This document shows, in pieces, positions 44,634-54,060 of a DNA stretch of 64,000 bases. Location: assembly GCA_024760505.1 (NCBI GenBank), contig CP058931.1:3234001-3298000 (forward strand), in the 5' to 3' direction. How positions within the stretch are numbered: position 1 is the stretch's first letter; each line of letters begins with the position of its first letter. This DNA is from Nitrospira sp. Its GTDB lineage: Bacteria > Nitrospirota > Nitrospiria > Nitrospirales > UBA8639. The notes below the pieces were generated by a model. The model had not been told where the DNA came from and ran no database searches. It saw only the letters and a list, made by a program, of their open reading frames with translations. The translations under genes and the position numbers were made by a program.

Positions 44634-47600
44634 ATGAGCACATTAGAAGCGGCTTTAGAATCTCGAATCCTTGTGCTGGATGGGGCCATGGGGACCATGA
44701 TTCAGGCCCATAATCTGAGTGAAGGGGATTTTCGTGGGACGCGTTTCGTGGACCATGCCTGTGATGTCAAAGGCAATAATGATCTGCTAAGCCTGACGCA
44801 ACCAAAAATTATTGAAGATATCCATGTGCAATATCTTCAGGTTGGCGCCGATATCATTGAGACGAATACCTTTAATTCCAATGCTATTTCTCTAGCCGAT
44901 TATCAGATGGAGGCTTTGGCCTATGATTTAAATCTGGCAGGGGCACAATTGGCCAAGCGTGCGGTGGATCGGGTACAGGCAGAGAACCCTGGTCGGACGT
45001 GTTGGGTCGCCGGGGCCTTAGGCCCCACCAATCGAACTGCATCGATGTCGCCTGATGTAAATAATCCGGCATTTCGAGCGGTCACCTTCGATGACTTAGC
45101 CGCAGCGTATTATGATCAGGTTCGGGGATTGGTGGAAGGTGGCGTCGACCTTCTTTTGGTCGAAACCATTTTTGATACGTTAAATGCGAAGGCCGCTTTT
45201 TATGCTATTGCCCAGTACAGCGAAGAAGTACACCGCCAATTCCCTGTTATGGCGTCAGTCACGATTACGGATCTCAGTGGTCGGACGTTATCGGGGCAAC
45301 TGATCGAGGCGTTTTGGAATTCCATTTCTCATGCCAATCTTTTGAGTGTGGGGATTAATTGCGCGCTAGGGGCCAAACAAATGCGCCCCTATATTGAAGA
45401 GCTATCCAAAGTGGCGCCTGTCTATATCAGTTGTTATCCCAATGCGGGATTGCCTAATGCCTTCGGCGGGTTCGATGAGACGCCAGAGCGAATGGGCGGA
45501 GATCTTCGCGATTTTGCCAGCCAAGGGTGGGTCAATATTGTGGGTGGGTGCTGCGGGAGTACGCCCGAGCATATTCGAGCGATCGCGGGAGGGGTCAAAG
45601 ATTATGCTCCGCACAAAAAAACCCATGTTCCTCGTCTCACCCGGTTGAGCGGATTTGAACCATTAACTATTCGACCAGAAGGGAATTTTGTCAATATTGG
45701 TGAACGGACTAATGTGACGGGTTCACCGAAATTTGCCAAATTGATTCTCAACGGGAAACTTGAGGAAGCCTTGGCTGTGGCCCGCCAGCAAGTCGAAGGA
45801 GGTGCGCAAATCATCGATGTGAATATGGATGAAGGGCTCCTGGATTCCCAAAAAGCCATGGTAGAATTTTTAAATCTCATCGGATCCGAGCCGGATATTG
45901 CTCGTGTTCCCATTATGATTGATAGCTCAAAGTGGTCGGTCATTGAGGCGGGACTCAAGTGTATTCAAGGCAAGGGTGTCGTCAATTCCATTAGTCTCAA
46001 GGAAGGCGAGGACCAATTCCTGGAGCAGGCGCGGAAGATTCGTCGCTTTGGTGCCGCCGTGGTGGTTATGGCATTCGACGAAACAGGTCAAGCAGATACG
46101 CTTGACCGAAAAGTGGAGATCTGTACGAGGGCCTATCGTCTCCTGACTGAGAAGCTGAACTTTCCGCCGGAGGACATTATTTTTGATCCCAACATTTTGA
46201 CGGTCGCAACTGGCATGGAAGAACACAATGCCTATGCCGTGAATTACATTGAGGCCACGAGGCAAATCAAAGCCACGTTACCTTTCTGCAAAGTCAGTGG
46301 TGGAGTCAGCAATATTTCCTTCTCCTTCCGAGGAAATAATACGGTTCGCGAAGCCATACATTCCGCGTTTCTCTACCATGCCATCAAGGCGGGGATGGAC
46401 ATGGGAATTGTGAATGCCGGTCAATTGGGAGTTTATGAAGAAATTCCCAAAGATCTTCTCAAGTTAGTAGAAGATGTTTTGTTGAATCGTCGACCGGAAG
46501 CTACAGAGGAATTGGTTACCTTCGCGGAGACGGTCAAACAGCAGGGCAAAGCAACTGTGATTGATGATGTGTGGCGCCAGGGCACGGTAGAAGAACGTCT
46601 CTCGCATGCGTTGGTGAAGGGACTTGTCGAATTCATTGATGCCGATGTTGAGGAAGCCCGTCAGAAATACCCTAAGCCTCTGGATGTCATTGAGGGGCCT
46701 TTAATGGATGGGATGAATGTGATCGGGGAGTTGTTTGGCGCGGGGAAAATGTTTTTGCCTCAGGTGGTCAAAAGCGCGCGAGTCATGAAAAAAGCTGTGG
46801 CGTATTTGTTGCCGTTTATGGATGCGGAAAAAGTTGAAGGTGAGAGTCGAAGCCAGGGTAAAATCCTGCTCGCGACCGTGAAGGGCGACGTGCATGACAT
46901 TGGAAAAAACATCGTTGGTGTCGTGCTGGCCTGCAATAACTATGAAGTTCTTGATCTGGGTGTGATGGTTTCCTGTGACAAAATATTGCAAACCGCTCGC
47001 CAAGAAAAAGTGGATCTGATTGGCCTGAGTGGACTGATTACTCCTTCCCTGGATGAAATGGTTCATAATGCACGAGAAATGACTCGAGAAGGCTTCTCTA
47101 TCCCTCTGCTAATTGGGGGAGCCACCACGAGTAAGGCCCATACAGCGGTGAAGATTGCGCCTGGGTATACCAGCCCAGTCGTGCATGTATTAGATGCGTC
47201 TTTAGCGGTTAATGTCGTACGTAAGTTAATGAGCCCGGATGATAAAAACGCTTTTGTGCAGGATGTGCAGGCGAAACAACAGAAAACGCGGGAAGCCTAT
47301 CTAGCCAAGACAACGGCCAAAAAATTTGTATCATTGGAGGAAGCGAGAAAGCAGCCTTTCGACATTCATTGGGAGACGGCGTCCATTGCCAAGCCTAGTG
47401 TTCTTGGTTGCAAAGTTCTTGAGGATGTGGCGCTTGAAACGCTTGTTCCCCTAATTGACTGGTCCCCCTTTTTCCACGCATGGCAACTGCGCGGGAAATT
47501 TCCGAAAATTTTTGAAGACTCCGTGGTTGGGCCAAAGGCCAAAGAACTCTTTGACGATGCTCAAAAGCTCTTGCAAGAAATCATTGATCGAAAATTGCTT

Positions 47601-48305
47601 ACGGCCAAAGGTGTCTATGGATTGTTTCCAGCCAATAGTCAGGGCGATGACATTATCATCTACAAAGATGAGGCGCGTTCGGAGCGTGTGTCAGTCTTTC
47701 ATACTTTGCGTCAGCAAATAGAAAAGCCTCAAGGGGATTTTTATTATGCATTGGCTGATTTTGTGGCCCCGCAATCCAGCGGAAAGGCGGACTATATCGG
47801 TGGTTTTGCGGTCACGGCCGGCCTTGGAATCGAAGCCCTCTGTCAGCGGTTTGAACAGGATCATGATGACTATAACGCTATCATGGCTAAGTCTTTGGCT
47901 GATCGATTGGCTGAGGCCTTTGCCGAATGGCTCCACCGTGAAGTGCGGCAGGAATGGGGGTTCGGCCAAGACGAGCAATTGACCAACGAGGAGCTCATTC
48001 AAGAAAAGTATCGTGGAATTCGCCCTGCGCCGGGGTATCCGGCCTGTCCTGACCATACTGAGAAACAGCATTTGTTTGAGTTATTGCAGGTTGAGAAAAC
48101 CGTAGGTATTCAGCTGACCGAATCCTTTGCCATGTATCCGGCTGCGTCAGTCAGTGGTTTCTATTTTGCGCATCCCCAAGCCAAATACTTTTCCGTTGGA
48201 AAAGTGCAGCAGGATCAAATCCAAGATTATGCCAAGCGGAAAGGGATGGATGTCTCGGTGGTGGAACGCTGGCTTTCCCCAAACTTGTCCTATGACCCTT
48301 CATGA
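44634..48305 (+). CDS. metH: Cobalamin-dependent methionine synthase
   Basis: A 1223-residue MetH from the ATG at 44634 (GAGGGGG site). Four modules in order: homocysteine domain (about 1-330, VLDGAMGTM and GGCCGS zinc site near 303-308), pterin domain (about 350-620, NIGERTNVTGS), cobalamin domain (about 650-890, GDVHDIGKNI with the cobalt-ligand His near 753), and SAM-binding reactivation domain (about 900-1223, ESFAMYPAASVSG). It transfers methyl from methyl-H4folate via B12 to homocysteine. No B12 riboswitch is evident upstream. Confidence 0.98.
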   Translation: MSTLEAALESRILVLDGAMGTMIQAHNLSEGDFRGTRFVDHACDVKGNNDLLSLTQPKIIEDIHVQYLQVGADIIETNTFNSNAISLADYQMEALAYDLNLAGAQLAKRAVDRVQAENPGRTCWVAGALGPTNRTASMSPDVNNPAFRAVTFDDLAAAYYDQVRGLVEGGVDLLLVETIFDTLNAKAAFYAIAQYSEEVHRQFPVMASVTITDLSGRTLSGQLIEAFWNSISHANLLSVGINCALGAKQMRPYIEELSKVAPVYISCYPNAGLPNAFGGFDETPERMGGDLRDFASQGWVNIVGGCCGSTPEHIRAIAGGVKDYAPHKKTHVPRLTRLSGFEPLTIRPEGNFVNIGERTNVTGSPKFAKLILNGKLEEALAVARQQVEGGAQIIDVNMDEGLLDSQKAMVEFLNLIGSEPDIARVPIMIDSSKWSVIEAGLKCIQGKGVVNSISLKEGEDQFLEQARKIRRFGAAVVVMAFDETGQADTLDRKVEICTRAYRLLTEKLNFPPEDIIFDPNILTVATGMEEHNAYAVNYIEATRQIKATLPFCKVSGGVSNISFSFRGNNTVREAIHSAFLYHAIKAGMDMGIVNAGQLGVYEEIPKDLLKLVEDVLLNRRPEATEELVTFAETVKQQGKATVIDDVWRQGTVEERLSHALVKGLVEFIDADVEEARQKYPKPLDVIEGPLMDGMNVIGELFGAGKMFLPQVVKSARVMKKAVAYLLPFMDAEKVEGESRSQGKILLATVKGDVHDIGKNIVGVVLACNNYEVLDLGVMVSCDKILQTARQEKVDLIGLSGLITPSLDEMVHNAREMTREGFSIPLLIGGATTSKAHTAVKIAPGYTSPVVHVLDASLAVNVVRKLMSPDDKNAFVQDVQAKQQKTREAYLAKTTAKKFVSLEEARKQPFDIHWETASIAKPSVLGCKVLEDVALETLVPLIDWSPFFHAWQLRGKFPKIFEDSVVGPKAKELFDDAQKLLQEIIDRKLLTAKGVYGLFPANSQGDDIIIYKDEARSERVSVFHTLRQQIEKPQGDFYYALADFVAPQSSGKADYIGGFAVTAGLGIEALCQRFEQDHDDYNAIMAKSLADRLAEAFAEWLHREVRQEWGFGQDEQLTNEELIQEKYRGIRPAPGYPACPDHTEKQHLFELLQVEKTVGIQLTESFAMYPAASVSGFYFAHPQAKYFSVGKVQQDQIQDYAKRKGMDVSVVERWLSPNLSYDPS

Positions 48306-48413
48306 GGATTTAGAGAATTTTGATTTTCAATTTTTGAAGGTGGGATCCCTCTATTAAACTTTTGGGAGAGGGACAGGAGGCGTGTTTTGAAGTTGGTCTG
48401 AAATCTATGAGTG

Positions 48414-48632
48414 CTAATCCGGATCAGAATATCGTTGGCCACTTTCACCCGACCAACGGCTGATCCCAATTTCTTGAGATTCCCATAAGGCCTGAATTTC
48501 TTGAGCTGCCAAATCTGCTTCTTTTGTCCGCTCTTCACCTTCTGGTAATGCCTGAATTTCTTTTAAGAGAGCCTGGCTTGGCTCGGGACCGCGCCCTCGC
48601 GGGGAGTTTTTGAGTAACACATTGATTGGCAT
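48414..48632 (-). CDS. Small hydrophilic protein of unknown function
   Basis: A 72-residue, strongly Glu/Gln-rich protein with a GAGGT ribosome binding site 4 bases before the ATG. Mainly one long helix (LLKEIQALPEGEERTKEADLA) and an unstructured C-tail ending YSDPD. No family known. Confidence 0.55.
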   Translation of the reverse strand: MPINVLLKNSPRGRGPEPSQALLKEIQALPEGEERTKEADLAAQEIQALWESQEIGISRWSGESGQRYSDPD

Positions 48633-48916
48633 AGTTACCTCATGTTGTATCGTAATGTTTCATGGATAGCGCCTCGTCCCGTGGACTGTCAAGTCTGACA
48701 AAAGAAAGGACTTGTCTGGCTAGAATGGCCGGTTGTGAATGTCCCATTTACGTAAGACTTTCTTTGTTCCTTGGGACAGCGTACTTTCAATGAAACCCAT
48801 GAAAATCATTGTCCAAGGCTGGTAGCGTTTTAGCCAAGGCTTCCTTATTATCGCAATAGCGGGGAAAATTCTGGCAACTTCGCTCTACCGTCTATGTCCT
48901 GATAAGCATGCTTAGA

Positions 48917-49429
48917 TTAGACCAGGATCGGTTGGAGGTTGTCGGGGCATTCAAGCATAGAAGATTCAATGGGGTGGCTAATGGTCTGAAGGGCTTTCAC
49001 GATCCATTGATATCGTTCTTCAGCCCAACTATCAAACGCAGAAGAATTTTCAAAAACCAAGTCCCAGGCGGGAACCGAATCCAATAGCAACAATTGGTGG
49101 GGAGCGTTTTGTCCTGGAAAATACACCACCAAGATTGCCGATTTCCCCATGAGACTGATATCCGTAAACATATGAATCATTGCTTGGGCAGGAAGCTCAA
49201 CTGCGCGGGAGGCGGCTTCAACGATTGGTCCATAAATACGATGGAGGAGTTGTTGTGTCGCTTCATATGGCGATTTGCTTTGATGGAGGTGGGGATTTGG
49301 CGCCTCACCTAGCAGATTCGTCACTAGATATTGGAGGGCTTCCCATGAGGGCATCGTTCCAGAATTGACTAGCGAATCCATTAAGTACGACATCCAGTTG
49401 CGACATTCAGGCATGATTGTATTGCTCAT
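48917..49429 (-). CDS. Protein of unknown function
   Basis: A 170-residue protein from the ATG at 49429 (GAGGA site 8 bases upstream). Mostly helical N-terminal half; a central beta segment (KSAILVVYFPGQNAPHQLLLL) could be a mixed alpha/beta fold. No signal peptide and no motif. It is divergent from the radical SAM pair, 340 bases away. Confidence 0.5.
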   Translation of the reverse strand: MSNTIMPECRNWMSYLMDSLVNSGTMPSWEALQYLVTNLLGEAPNPHLHQSKSPYEATQQLLHRIYGPIVEAASRAVELPAQAMIHMFTDISLMGKSAILVVYFPGQNAPHQLLLLDSVPAWDLVFENSSAFDSWAEERYQWIVKALQTISHPIESSMLECPDNLQPILV

Positions 49430-49768
49430 GGTCATTTCCTCACAGCCATCTTAGGGATCCTAAGAAATTTTAGAATTGTTAATGAAGAGTACGCTACCAG
49501 ACAAGGAAGGAATTCCAAGGGCAGATGAGTGATTTTAATATGAAGATATTATTCGGTCAAATATTAATTTCTTTCAATACCCTTTGACCGTGCGATTGGC
49601 CTTGACCATGGTTTTTTCAAGGACTTAGAATGGTGAATCTATTTAATGAAAAAACTAATAAAAATCAATGAGTTATTTTATGATAAGAAATAGGGATGAA
49701 TTAGGCTGTTCATGATCTCGGTTTGATTGACTTAAACGCGAATAAATAATTTTACCTAGGGTGTCAAA
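49430..49768. other. AT-rich divergent intergenic region
   Basis: Holds the control region between a minus-strand unknown gene and the radical SAM cluster. A duplicated TTGACC (near 49583-49607) and an AT-rich stretch before the radical SAM start are candidate regulatory elements. No cobalamin riboswitch could be recognised. Confidence 0.4.
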
Positions 49769-51664
49769 ATGAGGATAAATTATGATAAAGGTGGGTTGAT
49801 TCGCCCCTCTAAGATTCAATTACCAAGAACCACTGATTCAAAAGAGTCAGCCAGCAAGGCCAAGATTCTGTTGGTCTTTCCCCCAGACTGGTACCCCTCA
49901 GAACCCTATCTGAGCCTTCCGACCTTAACGGCTTTTCTTCGATCTGCAGGCCATGACGTAGTCCAAAAAGATGTCAATTTAGAAATGTACGACTGGTATT
50001 TTAGCCGAGACTTCCTCCGTCGCATTCTTAAAAAAGTTCCCCAGCAACTTGATCGTCTCAAAAAGATTAGGAAGAGTCGTGAGTTAACGGATGAGGAGGT
50101 GGACCTTCAGTTAGCTCTCTGCAATTGTACCCGAGGCTACATTAGCGATTTAGCTGAAAGAGCCGAGAAAGCAAAGGAAATTGTTCGAAGCCAAGAGTTT
50201 TACGAGAGTGACAAGCTGGAATGGGTGATGAACACATTCAGGGAAGTGACGGCCACGATATCCTTGTTGTATGCCCCGGCAAGAATCTGCATGCCTCCGA
50301 TGGAAACCGATTTATCCTATAAACTGTTTATGTCGTCTGAAGTGCTTGAGGCTGTTGAAGATACTCAAGTCAATATCTATCGGGATGTGTTTGAGGAAAT
50401 TCTGAAGCCAGCCATTCTGGCCGAAAAGCCTGATGTCATTGGGATTTCAATTGTTCTTCGACAGCAATTGTTTTCCTCGATGACATTTTGTGCACTCATT
50501 AAGGAGCAATTCCCCGATATTCATGTGACCATCGGAGGGAATACCGTCACCCGCCTGAGAGAAGTGCTTCCAGATATCCCAAATCTCTTCGCATTATTTG
50601 ATAGCGCGATTGTCTATGAAGGTGAAACTGCCCTGTTGCGATTAGTGGAAGCCATCGCCTCGGATGGGGATTTATCACATGTTCCTAATTTACTGTTCAG
50701 AGATGCAGAGGGGATTCATGTGAATTCCGAATCCTACGCCGAAAATATGGGCGAGTTACCTCCTCCAGATTTCGACGGATTGCCGCTAGAGAAATACTTT
50801 GTACCTGAGCCGATTCTTCCCTATTTAGCCACTCGCGGATGTTACTGGGGGCGGTGTGAGTTCTGTGATCATGGTGAGGGCTATACAGCTGGGTATCGGA
50901 CCAAAAGGGATTGGCAGATTATTGAAGAACTCACCTATTTGAAAAATAAGTATCAGGCCCGAAATTTTCATTTTACAGATGAGTCATATCCCCCTGCCTT
51001 ATTTCGAAAGCTCACCAAGAAATTGATTGAGTCGAATTTGGATATTGCCTGGACCACACATATCCGTTTCGAAAAGAGTCTTCTTGAGGACCAAGTTTGG
51101 GCGGATGCCAGGACATCGGGATGTAAATTCCTCCATATGGGCTATGAATCTGGAAGTGAGCGCGTGCTTCAACTCATGGATAAGGCGACCACGACGGAGG
51201 TGATCCAGCGAAGCTTGGAGTTGTCCTCCAAACACGGGGTTTGGAATCATGTCATGGGATTTTTTGGATTCCCAGGGGAAACTTACCAAGAGGCCAAATT
51301 CTCTATTCAATTTTTAGAAGATAATCGGGAACACGTCCATTCGATCGGATTTGGGACCTTTGATTTGAGCAAACATACCCCCGTCGCCAAGAATCCTGAA
51401 AAATTTGGCATCACCTATTATAAAAACCCGGAATGGGATTTGGCCTTGGATTACTATTTTACGGTAAAAGAAGGGTTGAGTATTGAGGATGCCGAACGGG
51501 TATTCGAGGAATTTGAGCAAAATCATTATGCTGGGTGGGATTTGAAAATTTTCGTGCGGGAGTATGTGTTTTTATACGTGGCCCACTTCGGAACCAATAA
51601 ATTACCTTCGCTGCAATTTCGGCTCGACTCGCACGATTCCTCAACGAAATTAGCCTCTGTCTAA
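49769..51664 (+). CDS. B12-binding-domain radical SAM protein (paralogue 1)
   Basis: A 631-residue protein. Residues about 35-85 begin a Rossmann-like cobalamin domain (KILLVFPPDWYPSEP, FLRSAGHDVVQKDVN) that resumes at about 215-290 (DVIGISIVLRQQL, HVTIGGNTVTRL), split by a helical insert of about 120 residues. The radical SAM domain has C358, C363 and C366 in RGCYWGRCEFCDHG, a CX4CX2C spacing, one residue longer than usual between the first two. FTDESYPP, HMGYESGSERVLQLM and GFFGFPGET are typical radical SAM elements. A second gene of the same kind follows 19 bases later. Substrate unknown; B12 radical SAM enzymes often methylate unactivated carbons. Confidence 0.87.
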   Translation: MRINYDKGGLIRPSKIQLPRTTDSKESASKAKILLVFPPDWYPSEPYLSLPTLTAFLRSAGHDVVQKDVNLEMYDWYFSRDFLRRILKKVPQQLDRLKKIRKSRELTDEEVDLQLALCNCTRGYISDLAERAEKAKEIVRSQEFYESDKLEWVMNTFREVTATISLLYAPARICMPPMETDLSYKLFMSSEVLEAVEDTQVNIYRDVFEEILKPAILAEKPDVIGISIVLRQQLFSSMTFCALIKEQFPDIHVTIGGNTVTRLREVLPDIPNLFALFDSAIVYEGETALLRLVEAIASDGDLSHVPNLLFRDAEGIHVNSESYAENMGELPPPDFDGLPLEKYFVPEPILPYLATRGCYWGRCEFCDHGEGYTAGYRTKRDWQIIEELTYLKNKYQARNFHFTDESYPPALFRKLTKKLIESNLDIAWTTHIRFEKSLLEDQVWADARTSGCKFLHMGYESGSERVLQLMDKATTTEVIQRSLELSSKHGVWNHVMGFFGFPGETYQEAKFSIQFLEDNREHVHSIGFGTFDLSKHTPVAKNPEKFGITYYKNPEWDLALDYYFTVKEGLSIEDAERVFEEFEQNHYAGWDLKIFVREYVFLYVAHFGTNKLPSLQFRLDSHDSSTKLASV

Positions 51665-51683
51665 CGTCAGGAGCGTTGACCCT

Positions 51684-53651
51684 ATGACTGATACCTTAAT
51701 TGAAATCGAGCGTGGTGGTTCGACCGATAAATCCAGGCGGACATTTAAAACGATGTTGCTCTTTCCTCCGGAATGGGTTCCCACCGCTCCATACCTTGCT
51801 CTACCCAGTCTGACTGCCGTACTCCGCTCCTATGGCCATGAGGTGGTACAGAAAGATGTCAACATTGAAATGTACGACTGGTTTTTCAGTGATACCTTTT
51901 TAATCTGGGTAAAGCTTCGAATGGATCAGCAGCGGCGAGGTTTGAACGAACGGAAAGCCCGCAATGAATTGACCGATTTGGAACGAGACCGACTGGCGTG
52001 TTTGGCATCGCAAGATGCAATAGATGTAATGGAATTGGCTGAACGAGCGATAGAAGCCAAAGCCATTGTGCGAGGCGAGTCATTTTATGATGCAGGAAAA
52101 CTGGAATGGGCCTTACAAACATTTCGCGATGTTATGCAGTTTATTTCTGCCGCCTATTTCCCCGCTTCCCTCGTATTCTATCCCATGGAAAGTAATCTGG
52201 GGTATCGCTCGGGAGTTTCCACTGAAGTATTGGCATGCCTGGATGACGATCTTGTTAACGTGTATCGGGATGTGTGCCGTCAGTTAGTGCTTCCTGCTAT
52301 TCAGAGAGAACAACCGGAAGTGATAGGTGTTTCCGTCGGTACCCAAATGCAACTCCTGGCGGGTATGACCTTTTGTAAAATGATTAAAGAGGAATTTCCT
52401 GACATTCATGTGACCGTGGGTGGCAACGTGATTACCCGGTTAAAAGATGATCTCCCAAAACGGAAGCAATTTTTCACGCAAGTCTTTGATTCGGCCATTT
52501 TGTATGAAGGCGAACATGCCTTGGTTTGGTTGCTGGAAGCGCTGGCGGGTGAACGAGACTGGGGCAAGGTCCCTAACTTGATGTGGCATCAAGAAGGGGA
52601 GGTTCGTGTGAATGATGAAATATATACCGAAAAGACGACGGCTTTGCCTCTTCCGGATTTTGAGGGGTTACCGTTGGATGCCTATTTTGTCCCAGTTCGA
52701 ATTTTACCTTACTTGGCCACCCGAGGGTGTTACTGGGGACGATGTACCTTTTGTGATCATGGGCAGGGATATTTCGATCAGTACCGTGGAAAGCCCGCGC
52801 ATGATGTAGTCCGAGAAATCAAAGCCTTGAAGGAGAAATACCAGGCAGAGCACTTTTTATTTTCAGATGAATCCTATCCTCCCGCGTTATTAAAAAAGGT
52901 TTCCCAATTGTTGATTGAGGAGCAGGTGGGGATAAAATGGACGACCTTAATCCGGTTTGAAGAATCATTGCAGGATCCCGAAATATGGAAGCAAGCTGTT
53001 CGAGCTGGCTGTTGTACCCTGTATTATGGGATGGAATCGGCAAATGAGCGTGTACTAGAGCTTATGGATAAGCATGCGAAAAAGGCGGTGATTGAAAATA
53101 ATTTACGCGAAGCCGCCAAAGCCGGAATTTGGAATCATGTGATGGCTTTCTATGGTTTTCCGGGCGAAACACGGGATGAAGCCGAGGAGACACGGGAATT
53201 TCTCCTGGAAAATAAACGGTATATTCATTCGGTGGAATTGTTTTATTTTGTGGCCTACCGACATACACCTATGGTTCGGAATCCTGATAAATTTGGTATC
53301 ACCATTCATAAGCAGGAAGAGTATGATATGCCTCTCGATTACTACTACACGCTGAAAGAACCAGGTGGGATTACTTGTTTGGAGGCGATGCAATTGGCAG
53401 AGGAGTTTTATCAGAAGGATTTTGAGCCATGGGCTGTTAGAGTTAATGCCCGGGAACATGTATTCCTCTATATTTCTAAATTTGGTACGAATTACCTGCC
53501 CCAGATCTATGCGATGAAAGCCGGGCAGGATGAACCACGAACTGATGGGGTGCAAGGTTTGATTACCTGGCCTGTGTCTAATGCGCCTTCCGAGAAAAAT
53601 TCAAAAGGTGAGCCAGGAATGTCCCGTGTGGTCAGTCATGCTGCTCCGTGA
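51684..53651 (+). CDS. B12-binding-domain radical SAM protein (paralogue 2)
   Basis: A 655-residue paralogue of the preceding gene, with the same layout: N-terminal LLFPPEWVPTAPYLALPSLT, helical insert, VGGNVITRL, then C349, C354 and C357 in RGCYWGRCTFCDHG (again CX4CX2C), FSDESYPPALL, YYGMESANERVLELMDK and FYGFPGET. It has a short additional C-terminal tail. AGGAG site upstream. Closely linked tandem duplication suggests two successive or heterodimeric reactions on related substrates. Its 3' end overlaps the convergent J-like gene by 16 bases. Confidence 0.87.
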   Translation: MTDTLIEIERGGSTDKSRRTFKTMLLFPPEWVPTAPYLALPSLTAVLRSYGHEVVQKDVNIEMYDWFFSDTFLIWVKLRMDQQRRGLNERKARNELTDLERDRLACLASQDAIDVMELAERAIEAKAIVRGESFYDAGKLEWALQTFRDVMQFISAAYFPASLVFYPMESNLGYRSGVSTEVLACLDDDLVNVYRDVCRQLVLPAIQREQPEVIGVSVGTQMQLLAGMTFCKMIKEEFPDIHVTVGGNVITRLKDDLPKRKQFFTQVFDSAILYEGEHALVWLLEALAGERDWGKVPNLMWHQEGEVRVNDEIYTEKTTALPLPDFEGLPLDAYFVPVRILPYLATRGCYWGRCTFCDHGQGYFDQYRGKPAHDVVREIKALKEKYQAEHFLFSDESYPPALLKKVSQLLIEEQVGIKWTTLIRFEESLQDPEIWKQAVRAGCCTLYYGMESANERVLELMDKHAKKAVIENNLREAAKAGIWNHVMAFYGFPGETRDEAEETREFLLENKRYIHSVELFYFVAYRHTPMVRNPDKFGITIHKQEEYDMPLDYYYTLKEPGGITCLEAMQLAEEFYQKDFEPWAVRVNAREHVFLYISKFGTNYLPQIYAMKAGQDEPRTDGVQGLITWPVSNAPSEKNSKGEPGMSRVVSHAAP

Positions 53652-53926
53652 TCATCCTGTTGTCGAGAGGGACGGCTATTCAGCAGATGATTGGATAGAA
53701 TTTGATAGGCTGCATGAACTTCCTTAGTTTTGGCCTCTCCCTTTTTGTACATTTCCATATACTTCGCTGGATTATTGGTGAGGCCTGCGTAACGTGATGG
53801 ATACCAGACTCGCCTGGCTTCGTCATATCGTTGCTGTAAGGCCTCAGGCGAAAATGGCTCCGTTAGATTTAGGAGCAGCAGTGCCTGTTCGACGGTCATC
53901 GAGTTTGGGTCGCTTGAGGAAATCAT
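53636..53926 (-). CDS. J-domain-like protein lacking HPD
   Basis: About 96 residues from the ATG at 53926 (a TTG at 53989 would lengthen it). Residues about 10-75 follow the J-domain plan: ALLLLNLTEPFSPEALQQRYDEARRVWYPSRY, then a longer loop, then a final helix TKEVHAAYQILSNHL. At the place of HPD the sequence reads YPS, so stimulation of DnaK ATPase is unlikely; such proteins may only bind partners. It is antisense to, and overlaps the end of, the second B12 radical SAM gene. Assignment by eye. Confidence 0.6.
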   Translation of the reverse strand: MISSSDPNSMTVEQALLLLNLTEPFSPEALQQRYDEARRVWYPSRYAGLTNNPAKYMEMYKKGEAKTKEVHAAYQILSNHLLNSRPSRQQDDHGAA

Positions 53927-54060
53927 GCATTTTTCATCAGAAGGTTTTATGCTGCTCAGCAGCCTGATTGATATGCTCAAGTGTTTCAAAAGAGCAGTGA
54001 TACTGTCAATTGGATTTCAGATTTAACCACAGCCGGTCTTTTTCTTAGAAAATTTTGACG

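Noticed and set aside
48346..48385. Possible stem CCCTCT/AGAGGG after metH
   Set aside because: Short stem, long loop and no U-tract; not a convincing terminator.
49450..49464. Inverted repeat CTTAGG-GAT-CCTAAG
   Set aside because: Short and common by chance in AT-rich DNA; no promoter is aligned to it.
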